Assembly (NCBI GenBank): GCA_016930635.1
Contig: JAFGGI010000053.1
Coordinates: 1-38,645 of the forward strand
DNA: 38,645 nt
Origin: Sedimentisphaerales bacterium
GTDB lineage: Bacteria > Planctomycetota > Phycisphaerae > Sedimentisphaerales > UBA12454
Direction of reading: 5' to 3'
The number at the start of each line of letters is the position of its first letter. The stretch's first letter is position 1. A program made the position numbers and the translations under genes. Shown here piece by piece: positions 1-15,000 of the stretch. The notes below the pieces were generated by a model, which saw only the letters and a program-made list of their open reading frames with translations, was not told where the DNA came from and made no database searches.

Positions 1-3000
1 CAGAAGCGGTATCCACACCAGCCGCTGTAAGCTTTGCCGTATAAGTACCATCACTTGAAATATTAAAGTCATTCCCAGCAGCACCACTTAGAGATACATC
101 AGGACCACTTAAAGTTGGACTGGTGTATATTGGGGTACTATCGCCGGTGCCATATATTTTTATATCATAATTAGAATAATCACTCAGCAGACCGGAAAAT
201 ATAATTTCGGCATCAAAATTGTTTACTTCTTCCGGACTTACAGAGAAGCTCTGTACCTTATAACTACCATTAAATGATATTTCTGCAGTCGCAGAAGGAT
301 TTCCTGCTATATCATATGCAGTTGCTTGTATAACACCAGGACCATCAATATAGGTATCTAAAATATGCGTAAGTTTCAGCCCCTTTGGATGTTCCGCAGT
401 ACCGCCTACTACTTCGTAGTTGCCAGAATGGGCAATATGTCCCGGACCTGTAACATTTAGCTCGATACGGTCGACATTATCATCCGTCGCTATAACGGTT
501 ATTAATATATCTCCATTTACAGGTTCTGGAATCCAAGCTTCACCTTGTTTCGCTGTAAAGGAAATAATCTCAGGCGGTGTAGTATCTGCAGCATATACAG
601 GCTGTACCGCTATCTCTACCGTATCGCTATTGGGATAAGGATCTTCACCATCATTAACCGTAAGGGTCAATTCATAAGTCTCTTCCTCTGTAGCAGAAGT
701 AAAGAAGGTTACAGTTGGGTTCAGCACCTCATCACCCGGCAGAGTTGGATGAATAGTGGTAAATACTACATCACCTGAGCCTGTGCCGCCTGTTACCGTC
801 CACTTATAAGTCATATCATCCATGATGACACTGACAAACGCATCATCAAGCTTGACAGGAGTATAAGGTGCTGTCCGCTTAAATCCGCCTGCATATACCT
901 CAGCTGTATCTACTACAGTTATAGTTACACAGCTGGCCTCGCTTTGTACTCCATAGTTATCATCAGCAGTTACAGTTAATATATAACTACCTTCATCAGA
1001 AAAGGTTACCTCCGGATGTAATACCGAATCGATGGTATAACCCAGCGGAGGATAGCATTCCCATGTATAAGTCTTGTTCGTTGCACCATACATGTGCCAT
1101 GCCGTAGTTTTGTTCAAATTAAACGGCTTGCCTGCAATCACCAATGGATAACCCTGCCCAGCACTGACTATAGGCTCACCATCAAGAATTATAACCTTTA
1201 CCGAACCATCAAAACCGATTTGCGTATCGCCATAAGAAGCAGTAAGAGAAAGCTGTACTACTCCACACCCTGTTGTGCCAGGAGTTAAAACAAGTTCTGC
1301 ACCATCACGATCAGCTGGATTTGCTAAAGTAGCACCCGCTGCAGTAGTCTTGTCAGGAATAATTTCCCATAAATAAGTTAGCCCGGATAATGAAGGTATA
1401 ATTGTCCCGGACAGGTCTAATGACGGATTGTCTCCGATGCTGCCTAAGAGTTTAACATACTCATCCCTGCCTTCTACAAGTCCATCAACAACAGCATCCG
1501 GCTCGGTAACTGTAATCTGTTTCGTCGCCCAGCCGACTACAACACCATTACATCTGGCATAGAGTCTTATTGTAAATGTACCATACCTGGAGAATGTAAC
1601 TAATTTATTTAATTTATTATACGGATCTTCGGGATCGATACTAAAGTGTACAGCATCGGCAACTTCTTCACCTACCGACCATTCGATCTCATCGCAGCAA
1701 GGCAATTCCACTGTGCCTGTCAGTTTAACATGACCTTCAGTCAGATTTAATGACTCAGGTTCAGCACTTATAGTGACTGAATCAACTGCCGAATAAACCT
1801 TCACCGTAACAGTGTCGGCCCCGAGAACATCAGATGCGGCATCCATCGCCATCAAAGAGAACTCGTATATTCCCGGATTACTGAATATAACATCCTGGTC
1901 ATCTAAACTGTTAGCTGCAGGCGGGTCAAATGTTACTGGGCCTGAACCGGAATCTTCGCTCCACAAGACCGTATTATATAAACCCTCTACAGTACCAATT
2001 AGAGTATAGCTGCATGGGGCGCCACCTGTCGGCATAAATACTTCACTATCTGCGCCGGCATCAACAGTAATATTTCCGCCGTCTGCCGGAAGCACTGTAA
2101 CCCATAAAGAATCAGAACCTATTTCTTCCAAATATTCATCCCACGCAGAAAATTTAAATTTATACGGCCCCGGATGACTAACACTAAAGACAGCTTTGAC
2201 AGCCAGCTTTTTATGGTCATTATCCGTACCGTTGGCAGGATTGTCATCCGTAAATGTAACTGTCGCACCATCAGGCGCTTCGATAAGCTCCCATTCAACC
2301 GAACCATAATCACCGGTAACTTCTCCTACGAGGTAGGCAATATTGATCGGCAATGTAATTTCCTGATTTTTACCCGCCTCGACCATCTGCGATTGTTCAT
2401 GAAGAGAAGAATATAGCTCGACATGTACGATGGCTGCACCAATTTGATAGCCATAATCATCCATGGCAAGAAAGACAACATCCGTGCCGAACTTATTGCC
2501 TGTCGGCTCCTCAAGGAACTGCATCTGTGTTTCATAACTCGAAGAATTGCTGAAGCTGACAAGATGCTCAGCCGCTTCAGGGACCTCCCATCTTACCGAT
2601 GCAGGCACAATTCCGTTAACACTGCCGGACAGAGAAACCGTTCTCGCCGGCCAATAGACATCTTCCGGCTCTGCCGAAACTTCTACTCCAACACCTTCAT
2701 AATTTACAGGTATTTTGGTCGATTTACGGCCAAGACGATTACCAACTTGATCCCAGGCTATGGTTATTAACTCATACCACAGGGCCGGACCCCGTTTGAA
2801 AGTAACTTCGGTCTCAAATTCAAATGGCCGTTCCGTCAATGCGGATAAACGATCAGGCACACATTCTATGACACCAGGAACTTCTCCCCACGCAACCTGA
2901 TCTGGTGAAGGTATATCGAGGTTGGAGTTAAAGTTAATTACTCTGACAGTAGTCTTGTGATCACCAGAGTCTGTTATAACTATCGGGTCATAGACAACAT

Positions 3001-6000
3001 CAAAGTCCATTCCTATCCAGACCCAGACTGTATCCCTGCTCATTTCAACATTATCATTATAAACAACAACTTCAAACACACGCCAGCCTGGCGTGTCAAA
3101 GGTAAAGATCGGATTCAATACTCTTTTCATCTCTTCGAAATTGACCGGATTCGAACCGGTTAATACAGTCCATTCAACACTTAAGTCTGCAATTGTCAGC
3201 GAGGTATCAACAATCGTGATCGATGTATCTGTAAAGTGTACATCGACAGTACCGCTGCCGGTCGGCAAAGCTGCTTCCTTATCCTCACCGGCATAAACCT
3301 GGATCGATTGAATTTCATCAGCACCTATATCAACTAATGTATTAACGATTCGCAGTTCACCATCAACATCTCTTTCTCCCTCAACAAACGTATTTTCGCC
3401 CTCATCTCTGCAAACAGAATCTGACGCCAGATGGTAATCTCCCATTGCAATATCCTTGAACGGATCAGTACCCCCGAAATTACCTTGAGGATCTTTATCA
3501 GGATATGTCTCAGAATGACCCTCGATATAACAATTCCTGAGATCAGGGCTGCCTGTATATTCGCCATAATGCCCCCAAAAGATAGTATTGGATATGGCCG
3601 CACTCCCTGCACAGTCATCACAGTTATATCCATAACCAGTATTGGAGGCAATTGTACAATTGGTGATGGATATAGCAGCATCACTTTCATTCTTAATACC
3701 ATCTCCGTTATTATTACAGATCATACTGTTTAATATTCGCGGAGCGGAAGAATTTATACAACTTATTCCTGCAATACCAAGATTATTGACAATCTTGCAT
3801 TTGCTGATAGTTGGCGAAGCCGTGCTACACAATATTCCTGCAATTCCACCATAGCTTATTGTAAAACCGTCAAGTATGGGATCTTGACAATTGGCTGTAA
3901 CAACATAATCATTACCTGCTCCAAATAATATTGTTTCATTTTCAGGATTACGCTGGTCCATCGATGTTTCAGTGCCGCCGAAACCGCCATACACATTAAC
4001 ATAACTTCTTAGATTAAACGTGTCGTTGCTGTCAAATCCTGGAATTTGACAATCTCCTGCTACCCAAATTTCTATTCTTTCTTCTGTCATTTCAGGTCCT
4101 TCAGGGTGGAGATAGCAAACAATTTGCCCTGCAAGGGCCAGTGCATCCTGCAGCGAGCGTAAAGCTGTTTCCCATGTACTTCCACTTCCCCCTGCTGCAT
4201 ACTCATTAACATATATCCTGTCAATATCTGGAGTCCAAGTATGCGTCGTTATTTCACATTCTGCTTCCTCTCTTTTATCATAGCCGTCAATAACACATTT
4301 ATTAGTAATTGTAGTATACGGCACTGCCCAATCATTTAATTTTACTACTACTTCAAAACTTCCTGTATTTCCATTGGCCAGGTCTCCCAAATACCACTCA
4401 ACTGTGTGTGTGTCCGAATCGTAAATTCCATTGCCAGAGGCCGAGACAAAGGTAAAAGGCAGCGACAGCTCGTCAGTGAGATAGGTCTCCTGAAGAAGCT
4501 CCCCGCCGGTAATAATTTCATAGAAAATCATAAATTTAATCTCTATTCCCGGCACTATATCTTCACTGCTTACTTTGGTTTTAGTCAATACACCTGCCGA
4601 CGGCTTGTAAGCAGTCTTTGAATAAATAATATCCGCCGGAGCCCCTATATTTGCATCTGGCGGATCCCCTATTGGGCTTGCCTGTGATAAATAATCTAAA
4701 TCCTTATCAACGACTACAACACGCTGCTGGAAGGGAACACTGTTATCTGGATGCCCTACTGTGAAATACACATAATGCGTATCTTCATCAACAGTTAAGC
4801 CCATAGCTTTATCATTAGCAAATCCTTGAAATACATTGGCGTCACTTATATCACACGAATTAATAGTGCCCGTTTCTATATCAAAGCTGCATAAAAGATC
4901 AGGTGTATTATCATCAAGTGTACCGGTATATATACGACCGTCTTCACCAAGTTTTGTATCGACACACATACCAACAGGAGCATGCGGAAGAGTACCAGTT
5001 TTCGGAATCTGGCCCATTTTTTCCCAAAGGGCATAATTAGGATTTATCTTAGGGTTGGAGTTGTAATATCTAATTATCTTATCTTCAGGTCTGGGGTGAG
5101 CAGCAGTAGATGAGGTATAACCTCCACACACATATAATCTTCCCCTGGATTCATCCAACGCCAGTCCATATGCAACATTGTCTATTCCTTCCAGCGATAT
5201 AGATGCTCCTGTATCTAATACCAAACGCCCACCTGCCGGGTACCATGAATAAGAATAAAAATCTCCATCTCGGTCAACGACATATAGATTATGTCTTGAA
5301 TGATCGTATACAAGCCCTCCCAACGAACCTGCTCCCGGAACATCTATAGTACCCATGTCACTCACAGTTGACGCGTCAATAAGAAATAATTTTCCGATCT
5401 CATCAAAGCTTACAAATATGGTCTTTGAATCCCTGTCAATGGCCAGGCTCGTAGGATACAAATGTGGCGCAACAGATGTCGACGTTTCAAAATCAAGATT
5501 GTTACCGTCTATTTCATAGGTGGCTACTTGTGCAAGATCAATATCTGATATATATAAATTTTTCTTATATGTTACCGGATTTTCTGAATTTCTGTAGACG
5601 CTGACATAGACTTCGTCTTCGCCCGGGTCTGATACATTCGGGTCTGTCGCAGTTAATTTTAATTTATATACTCCAACTATGGCATTAGGGTCATCGCCCC
5701 TTACTGTCACAGATGGGTTAACCTGATTACTATCACTGAAAAATATTTCACAGTCTGGACAATAAAATGGGCTGTCAATATTATCCCATTCATCAGAATG
5801 AGACTCTTCTGTAATAACAGTCCAGTCAGTTGATGATATATTGTCCGGCATAAACCGGTCAATCACCTCAGCATCGATAAGATCGACAGTCGCAGAATAT
5901 GCAGGACTTGCTCCTGTTGCATAAAGCTGGACCATCTTATTTTCCCCTGCCTGTACAAAAGGTACAGGCTGCAGAGTTATCACAACCGTATCGGTAACCC

Positions 6001-9000
6001 TATCCCTGCCGTCATAAGCACTAAGTTCGAGGGTATAGACGCCCGGCCGAGCAAAAGTTACTTTGACTTCGCCGGAAGCCGGCGGCATTGTCTCCGGCGC
6101 CGGGTGCTGAAATTCTACAGCAGTCATATCACCCGAAGCAACTCTCCACCGAATCTGCAAAGTCTCAGGCCCGCCATCCGAATCGATAACTGATGGAGTT
6201 GTTCTGCCTGACACACCAAAAACAGCATCCGCCGCCAAATCTATAGTCAGCGGGAATGTAAGGCCTAATGTTGCTGTACAATCATCGCCGGCTTCGACCT
6301 CTGGCGCAACATTCGTCGAAATAACATTTATCAAAGCGATATCTGAAGATGTCTGTTCGCTGTCCGGACTGTCTTTTACTGTAAGTTTAAGCGCGTAAGC
6401 CGGCCCATCACTTCCATTCGGGTCGGGCACGGTAAATTTAACTTTAGCATTTTTAGTCGTCTGATTTAGTTCCGAATCAAATATGACGCCGCCGACCGGA
6501 TCCATTGGAAATCCCACGAGTGTCCATTCAAAACCGAGGTATCCGCCATGAGGCTTGCCGTCATCAGTTACCGTAGGATCAAGCGTCAGCCATTCGCCGA
6601 CTTCAACCGTATAAGGTCCGCCTGCCTCGACTTCCGGTTTCAGATTAGTATCTATCCCGGGATAAACCCTTATAACAACTTTGTCAGAAAGAATCCTGTA
6701 GCCGTCATTAATCTCTAACATTAGAACAAAACACAAGAACTCATGAGTTTGGAAAAGCTCTTCATTAACAGTAAGCTCTGCCGTAGTAGGATCGTTACCA
6801 TCAAAAACAAATGAAGGATTGAAACTTATATCGCAGCCTGGCGGAACGCTGACAGGTATCCACTTTTTCGTTGTCAGCTCCGGATTACCTCCGCCGGCAA
6901 CAGCATCATCAAGCAGAACTGTAACGACAGGCAGAACGATTTTCTTGTCAGCACCGGCATCTACATATATAGGATCAAAATATGTATCAGGCCTGTATTC
7001 ATAGGCCCCCATATCAGTCGCTGCATTTGTATTACCAATATCCGCAATATCAACACGTGTAAAGCCTGTTATATCTTTTTCAGGAACCAGCGGATTAACC
7101 GCAGGGTCAACACCAGTATCTACACATGGGCTGTACTTGTTTATATTCAACCCGTCATCCGCCGTCATAAATATTTCATCAGGCCCGGCCGGTTTGTCGA
7201 GAGATAAAAATAACGGAGGACTATCAATATTGCCGTCGCCGGCAGGCCATCCGCCCTGAATATTACTGTAAGTAACCAGGCTGGAAGCAGCAGAATCAGA
7301 AATTTGATCAGGTAAATTTCCATACAGAATGCAGTTGGCCACGATCACATATCCCCCTGTGTTATGTATTCCGCCGCCGGGAGAGTCCGTTGTATTCCCG
7401 ACAAATGTGCAGTTTGTAATTGTCGGGCCGGTGATTCCTCCGTCCAACAAATTGCGCATTCCAGCACCAAGACCTGACGCATAGTTGTTACTAAATACAC
7501 AGTTTGTAATAGTCGGGCTGCCGGCACTGTCTGCCGTGTTATTAGTGCACATCCCGCCGCCATTGCCTCCCGCATTGTTTTCATTAAATATGCATTTGGT
7601 AATCGTCAGTTTCAGGCTTCCGTCAAACACATAGTTGTACATTCCAGCGCCTTCGCCGCCTAACGCATAGTTTCCATTAAATATACAATTAGTAATTGTT
7701 GAGCCGCCGGCATAGTTGTACATTCCACCGCCGTCATTGACAGCTCTATTACCGCTGAATGTGCAGTTTCTAATCGTTAAGCTGCAATCAGTGTTATACA
7801 TTCCAGCACCATTCGCATAGGCTCCGCTGCCGCCGGCAAAGCCATCAGTAATAGTGAAGCCGTCCAGTATCGCATTATCCACACCGGTGACAACGTGATA
7901 ACTGTTGTCTGAATAATTTCCTGGTGCTCCAATGTCTCCGCTAAGGATGGTTTCATTCAGCCGCCAGTTACGTCGATCTCTGTCTATCTCATTGCCGGCA
8001 AAACCGCCGTAAACAGTTACATCCTCACGAAGCGTAAAAGTCCTCACAGGATCATTAGTGCCCGAGTCAGGTGTATAAGTGCCCACAGCTACCCATATCT
8101 GGTCACTTGGCAAGGCCGCAGCAAGAGCATCCTGAAGATCGTTAAAGGCAGTAGCCCATGTTCTGCCGTTTCCGCCTGTAACACTTCTATTGACATACCA
8201 GATGCGAGGATATTCGTATGCTCCAAGATCAATTATAGGAGCACCGCCGCTGCCTGTATCATCTGTATCGGGATCGTCCATCTTGCGAGGACTGCCGTCA
8301 ATAGCTGATCTAATATCAAAATCATATTTCCCATCAGGATCCTCATACGGCACAAAATCATAAGGCTCGTATGTCCCGAACACCGCATTATTGCCGGCAT
8401 CAATATAAGGTGAACCAACACCCAAATGATAATCACCGGCTGTAAGCTTTGGAATAAGTTTCAAGGTCGTAGTGAACTCAAAGTGTGACCACGTGGTATG
8501 CCGCTCAGCAAAGAAGATATGGAAGCTATATTTTACATTGCCAACTAAACCAAGCGGAACAGTATCTTCGTAGTTAGAAAAACAAGGATCGGCATATACT
8601 TCGGCATCTCCGTTTTCATTAATTTTTATATACTTAGCTTTAGGTTCATGAACACCCCCTAAATCTACCACGAGTATGTTGTTTATATAGATGAATAAAT
8701 CGTCATCAGCTTTTTGTATTTTTAAATTTTGTTCTATACTATCATCATAATAAAAATCTGTCTTTAGTTCCGTTGTAAAATGATAGTTGTGATAGGTATA
8801 TGGATAACCACTCTCGCCCTGTGTAGGTTTCCCTTCATCATGATATGATGGTTCTACTTCCTCATCTCCAACAACATTGAAAAGCTGCCCATCAATGGGA
8901 TAAAATGTAATATCTTCGAATTTGTATTCGTTATCAACCCCTGTAGGTCGAAGAATCAGGCTGGTTTTAAGAGACTTATTTATTTGTCCTTCCGGATCAT

Positions 9001-12000
9001 CATTGAACCACCAGTAGAACCAATCCACACCGTGTGTACTGTCACAATCACAATCACAATCACTACATTTTTGCTTACAATTAATATGGTTACAATCACT
9101 AACTGGATTATTACCATCCGCAGCTATTAGAGCAGAATATATAGGCTTTCCATCGGATCCCAGAGGCGAACCTAACGGGCCTACTATACCTACCTCACGG
9201 CCAAAATCATCGTCAGGCATATTCTGGAAATCAGGGTGCCCATCTGGATTTGTAGTAGAATAGTCCTGTAAATAATAACCTTTGAAATCACGTATTGTAG
9301 CTTCGACTACCAGGCTGTTTTCAGGAATATCGCCCCAATCTTCCCAATGGCCTGGATTTACAAACTCAGGATAAAGGTCCTTATTTGTACCTCCATATGG
9401 AATATTATCATCATTTTGAGTATCATCCTGTATGCAGCTGTAGCTTGCCGCAGAAGCAGCTCCTGGTGCATCTGTAATTTGCTGATTTTGGCTCGGAGTA
9501 GCATTATACCCATCCCGATTGTCCCATAAGATACAATTTGTTAAACTTGAACTGCTTGAGCCATCGTTATAGATACCTCCTGTATCATAGGCGATGTTAT
9601 TACTAATCGTACAGTTTATAAGCACAGGTGCGCTCGCATTATTATATATAGACCCGCCTCTATGATCGCCAGCTGCAGTAGTACTATCAACAGCATTGCC
9701 GCTGAACAAACAGTTTATCAATGTTGGCGAACTGCCGTTTACATTATACATACCACCGCCGCTGCTTTGGGCATAATTAGCGAAGAAATGACAATTCACT
9801 ACCATTGGTGATGTCCCGGCATTATACATACCTCCGCCCTTACTATCGTTACCAGTACCGTCAGCGTATCCGCCGCGAATCACAAAACCATTGATCACCG
9901 CATCATCCGTACCCGTGACGACATGATAGCTGTTGCCGCTGGCTGGAAGACCTTTATCATCCTGGTCAATATCACCGCTGAGAACGCTCTGGTATGTGCT
10001 AATATGTCTTTCAGCAATACTTACCTCATCTCGCCCCGGGTCTATAGTATCAGAGCTGCCGCTAAAACCGCCATAAAGTATAACTCCGCCAGGCAGTGTG
10101 AAAGTATGTATCGGATTATCATTACCATCCGGAGCGTTGTTATTGCTTACATCAGGATAATATGTTCCATTTGCAACCCATATCTCATCCCCGCTACTGA
10201 CAGCAGCAATTGCATCCTGAAGGTATTTATACGCAGTTCCCCAAGTCAGGCCATCTCCGCCAATATCTCTCGAAGCATCTACATAAACAGGAGGGCCTTT
10301 CGACAGAATCAGGTCTACCTCTATATCAGCTCCGCACTCTACCAGACCTATGACAGACTGGCTTATTACAAGGTTTGCTGCAATAGTACCGTGACATTGA
10401 TAGGTAATCGGACCGAAAGTTACAGTTATACCGTCAACAGCACTGATTGTATTTTTAGCATCTGTTTCTGTCATGCCCGTTACATCAGGCATAAATATCT
10501 CAGGCCTTGATACAGTCAGGTCAACTACCGTACCGCATGGGCTAACGCCAATATTAGATTGACTTATCACAGTACCCTTTGCGACAAGTGTACTGCAGAC
10601 ATAAGTAGTTGAGCCATAACTTATATTTTCAACCGCATCAATTACCGCGATCGCATCGGCTTCTGCTATACCGCCTACACCCGGCACATCAGGCTGGCCG
10701 GTAGATACGACAAGATCGACTACCGTGCCGCAGGGAACAAAACCCGCTGGAGGATTTTGACTTATTACCTCACCTGCCGGGATTGTATCACTGCAGGCCG
10801 TAGTGCTTGAGCCATAGCTTACGTCCTCCATTTCATTAAGCGCAGTTATTGCGGCAGCCTCGCTTGTCCCGCCACCACTGAAATCAGGTACATCAGGCTG
10901 ACCTGTAGATACGACAAGGTCGACTACCGTGCCGCAAGGTACAGTACCTGTATAAGACTGGCTTATTACCCTGCCGGCTGGAACTGTATCGCTGCAGGCT
11001 GTAGTACTCGAGCCATAGCGTACATCATCCATTTCATTCAGCGCAGTTATTGCAAGAGCTTCAGGCAGACCAATACCACCACTGAAATCAGGCACATCAG
11101 GCTGACCAGTAGATATCACAAGGTCCACTGCCGTATCGCAGTCGACCGAACCTGCTGCAGGATATTGACTTATAACATTGCCGGAAGAAACTGAATCGCT
11201 GCATTCTCCGGTGATTGTGCCGCAACTTAAACCATCTATAGCATTTATTATATTACAGGCTGATGTCTCGTCCATTCCTGTTACATCAGGTAAATCAGCC
11301 TGGCCGCTGGAGACTACAAGGTCAACTACTGTCCCACAGGAAACTGTACCTGTTGCGGACTGACTTATTACATCACCTGAAGATACAGAATTATCACACT
11401 TATAAGTGCTCGAGCCATAACTTATATCAGCTACCGCATTGATCGCAGCTATCGCATCGGCCTCTGTCATACCTGTCACACCCGGCACAGAAGGCTGACC
11501 ACTTGATACGACAAGATCGACTACAGTGCCGCAGGGAACGAAACCTGCTGGAGGATTTTGACTTATTACCTCACCTGCCGGTATAGTATCATGGCAGGCT
11601 GTAGTACTTGAGCCATAGCTTACGTCATTCACTTCATTCAGCACCGTTATTGCATCAGCCTCGGTCATACCACAGTTACTTACATTAGGCACAACAGCCG
11701 GACCACTGGAGCATTTAAAGTCTATATAAGTATCACATGGGACATCACCAATAGCAGACTGCCATACTACCAGACCTACTGCCATATCATCGCTGCAGCT
11801 GCACCCAGAGGTATCACCGGGTTTTACACCGTTAAGATCCCATAGTATAGCCCCTGCATCTGCTTTCGTCATACCCTTTAAATCCGGCACCTCGTTAGCC
11901 TCACCGTTTGAAACCACAAGGTCAACTATACCATTGCAGGAAACTGTACTCGGGTGACTTATCACGTAACCTGCCGGTACTGTATCACTGCAGGCTGTAG

Positions 12001-15000
12001 TACTCGAACCATAGGTTATATTAGCTGTCGCACCAATAACCGCAATTGCATCATTTTCATTCATACCTGTTACATACGGCACGTCAGTTGCCTGGCTGCT
12101 GCCAACTACAAGGTCAACTACAGTGCCGCAAGGGACTATATCAGCAGGTAACACATCTATTACCTTTCCATAATCGGCCGCATCGCTGCAGACATAAATA
12201 CTTTCACCATAACTTACATCTGCAAATTGTGAACCAGGGAAATTATTATTTAGCGAATTCCTCGCGTTATGTTCAGTTACTCCTGCTCCTGCCAGTACTA
12301 CTACATTAGTACCTTTGCTGATTACCAGGTTAACATTGCCTTGCCAAATAACTGTCCCTGGAGCCGGGTCAGAACTTATCACACAGCCAATCGCTACAGT
12401 ATTATCGCACTGTTCAGTTACTGTACCTTTATTCAGCAATGAAGAATTAAGTATAGTTTCAGCTTCAGCTTCAGTCTTATTTCTAAGGTAAGGTACGACT
12501 GGCAAATCAGGGTTGTAAAGTTTCCTGACTTCGCCTTCTGTCAAGGCCTCTTTATAGATTCTAACATCATCGATAAGACCATTAAAGGGGTAGTTCGTTG
12601 AAGCTAAATTTGAATTGCAACCTCCAGTCCAATAATCTTTACCGATAAGAAGGGACAAATCACCTTGACCTATAGGTCCTGAATAGGCTGGACTGCTGTT
12701 AGGTTCTCCATCAACATATAATTGTACTTTCGTACCATCATAGACCGCTGCAACATGATACCATTCATCATGATCAAGTTCTTTGTCGCCGGCATATTCA
12801 ATTGGAGTGCCATTTATAACAGCCTGGAATTGTAATTTGTTATTCCCATCGTGCCATAAAGCATATGCACAATCTCTACCCTTTGAAATAATTGTCATAG
12901 TGGTATTGAATGCGTTCGGTTTTATCCAGGCACATAAAGTCAATTTTTCAGAAATGTCAAGCTCAGAATGGTCTTGTACTTCTATATAACTGTTAGAGAA
13001 ATTATATGCCCCGCCTATTTTGCCCTGCGGTTCCCAATCTGGGGCACTACTATGCAATGTACCATCAAGCTCATTATCTGTGCTATCTTCGGCTGTACCA
13101 TCAAGTTCCCAGTGAGCAACTAATAAATGCTTCAAAATATCATCTGTTTTTACAACCAGATCAACTACAGTTCCATAGGGGACGATACCTTTTTCAGATT
13201 GATCTATTACCGTACCCGGCTCTGCGTCGCTGTAATAATAAACACTTAAGCCGTAGGTTATACCATCAATTTCACCAATTAAGGCTATCGCCTCAGACTC
13301 GGTCATACCAGTCAAGTCAGGTATTTCAGGTAAGGAGCTGTATTCATCTGCTCCTATGTCAGCAATGAACTGTTCACGTACCTCGAAATCAATGTCTTTT
13401 TGGCCCGAATAATCTCCGTTTGAATCTCCGGCATTTAAACAGGATGTTGATGTGGAGCCCAGACAATATTTATAATTGCTGGTTCGATAAAGCTGCCTGA
13501 CTTCATTGCCAGTCAAGGCCCTGTTGTAAATACGGGCATCATCAATAGTTCCGGCAAAGTCTTTGCCCATAACATAATCAACGCCGATAAACACATCACC
13601 GCTTGAATCGACAGCGCCGGATATGTTATTGATTTCCGTCTGAAGAGCCCCGTTAACGTAAAGTTTCAAATCGCCGTTATCTTCCCGGACACCGACAACA
13701 TGTGCCCATTGGCCGGCAACAGAATGGGTTTCCTCACTTTCTGCATGAACCCCGTTACCGTTTACAATCGCTACAACCCCATAGCAGCCGCCATATGTCT
13801 GGCTCTGACTTATAAAATAACCACTTTTTGAAAATGGGTCATACCGGTAAATAATCCTTCCATCTAAACAATCAAGATCAGGTTTTACCCATGCACACAG
13901 GGTAAAGCCTGCTGGAAAATCAAAGTCGCTATGATTCGATATCTGTATATAATCATTGTCTCCATCAAAGACGAATCCGTTATCAAGTTTGCCTGATGCC
14001 GTTAATGTTGCATTGTAAATCGTGCCGTAATGGTTATTTGCAGTAGAATCCCCGGCGATGCCGCCTGTGTCATCATCAAGTTCCCAGTGAGCAACCAAAT
14101 TCCCATGTGCAGAATCCTGTGCTATCACAAAGTTCGGATCATCTTCTGTATTGCCGCCGTCATTTATACCTAAGCTGGAAACCCAACTGCCACCGGCAAA
14201 ACAATCTCGTATACAGCAATAACCGAAACGTGGAAATGATGAGTTTTCATTGAATATCTCAGAGGACGCGGAACTATTCCAGAAAATAGTATTAGTTATA
14301 ATCGGATGACATGAAGCACCGTCATTATACACACCTCCGCCATTTGTAGCGGTATTGTCAGTAATTGTACAGTTAGTGATAGCCGGTGAGCAAAGGTAAT
14401 TATATATACCCCCGCCCTTGTCAGAAGATGCTTCATTTTTGCTTATTATACAATTACGAATAACAGCACTTGCCTCAAAAATATAGATACCTCCACCAGA
14501 GCCAACAGTTGTATTACCTACAATGAAACAATTTTCTATCGTCAGATTTTCAGTATAATTGCAAAAAACACCGCCGCCATTGTCTGTATTATAATTATCT
14601 GTGATAATACAATTTCGGATTTGGGTGTTTACAGTAGAAATATTATTCGCATCGCCTGTATCATAGTTGATCCCACAAGAGCCACCAGTAATCTTAAGGC
14701 CCTCAATAGAATAACTTACCGTGTCATAATCAAGAGTAGCAAGTCTTATAACAGGAGCGGCAGGATCACTTGCGGCAATTATCGTTGAACTAACAATATC
14801 CCAGTTATCGGGATCGGTGCTTCTCAACGTAACAACTTTTCCATTTACACCAGCTGCGGTAAAATCCAGATTTTCTTTATAAATATCCTTGCCGAGCTCT
14901 ATCGTATCGCCGTTATAAGTATCCCAGTCATTTATAGCTTCTGTTATCGTTGTATATAGTTTTTCCGAACGTGTATTGAAAATTCTGACTACTTTAATTG

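Noticed and set aside
9923-10510. 195-codon plus-strand frame
   Set aside because: It lies wholly antisense to the giant gene, has no ribosome site and gives low-complexity, cysteine- and isoleucine-rich nonsense; the minus frame reads as beta-helix and PASTA sequence.
10293-12504. CRISPR-like regular repeats
   Set aside because: The period of about 200 bases is coding, units differ from each other, and the frame is open: these are protein repeats.
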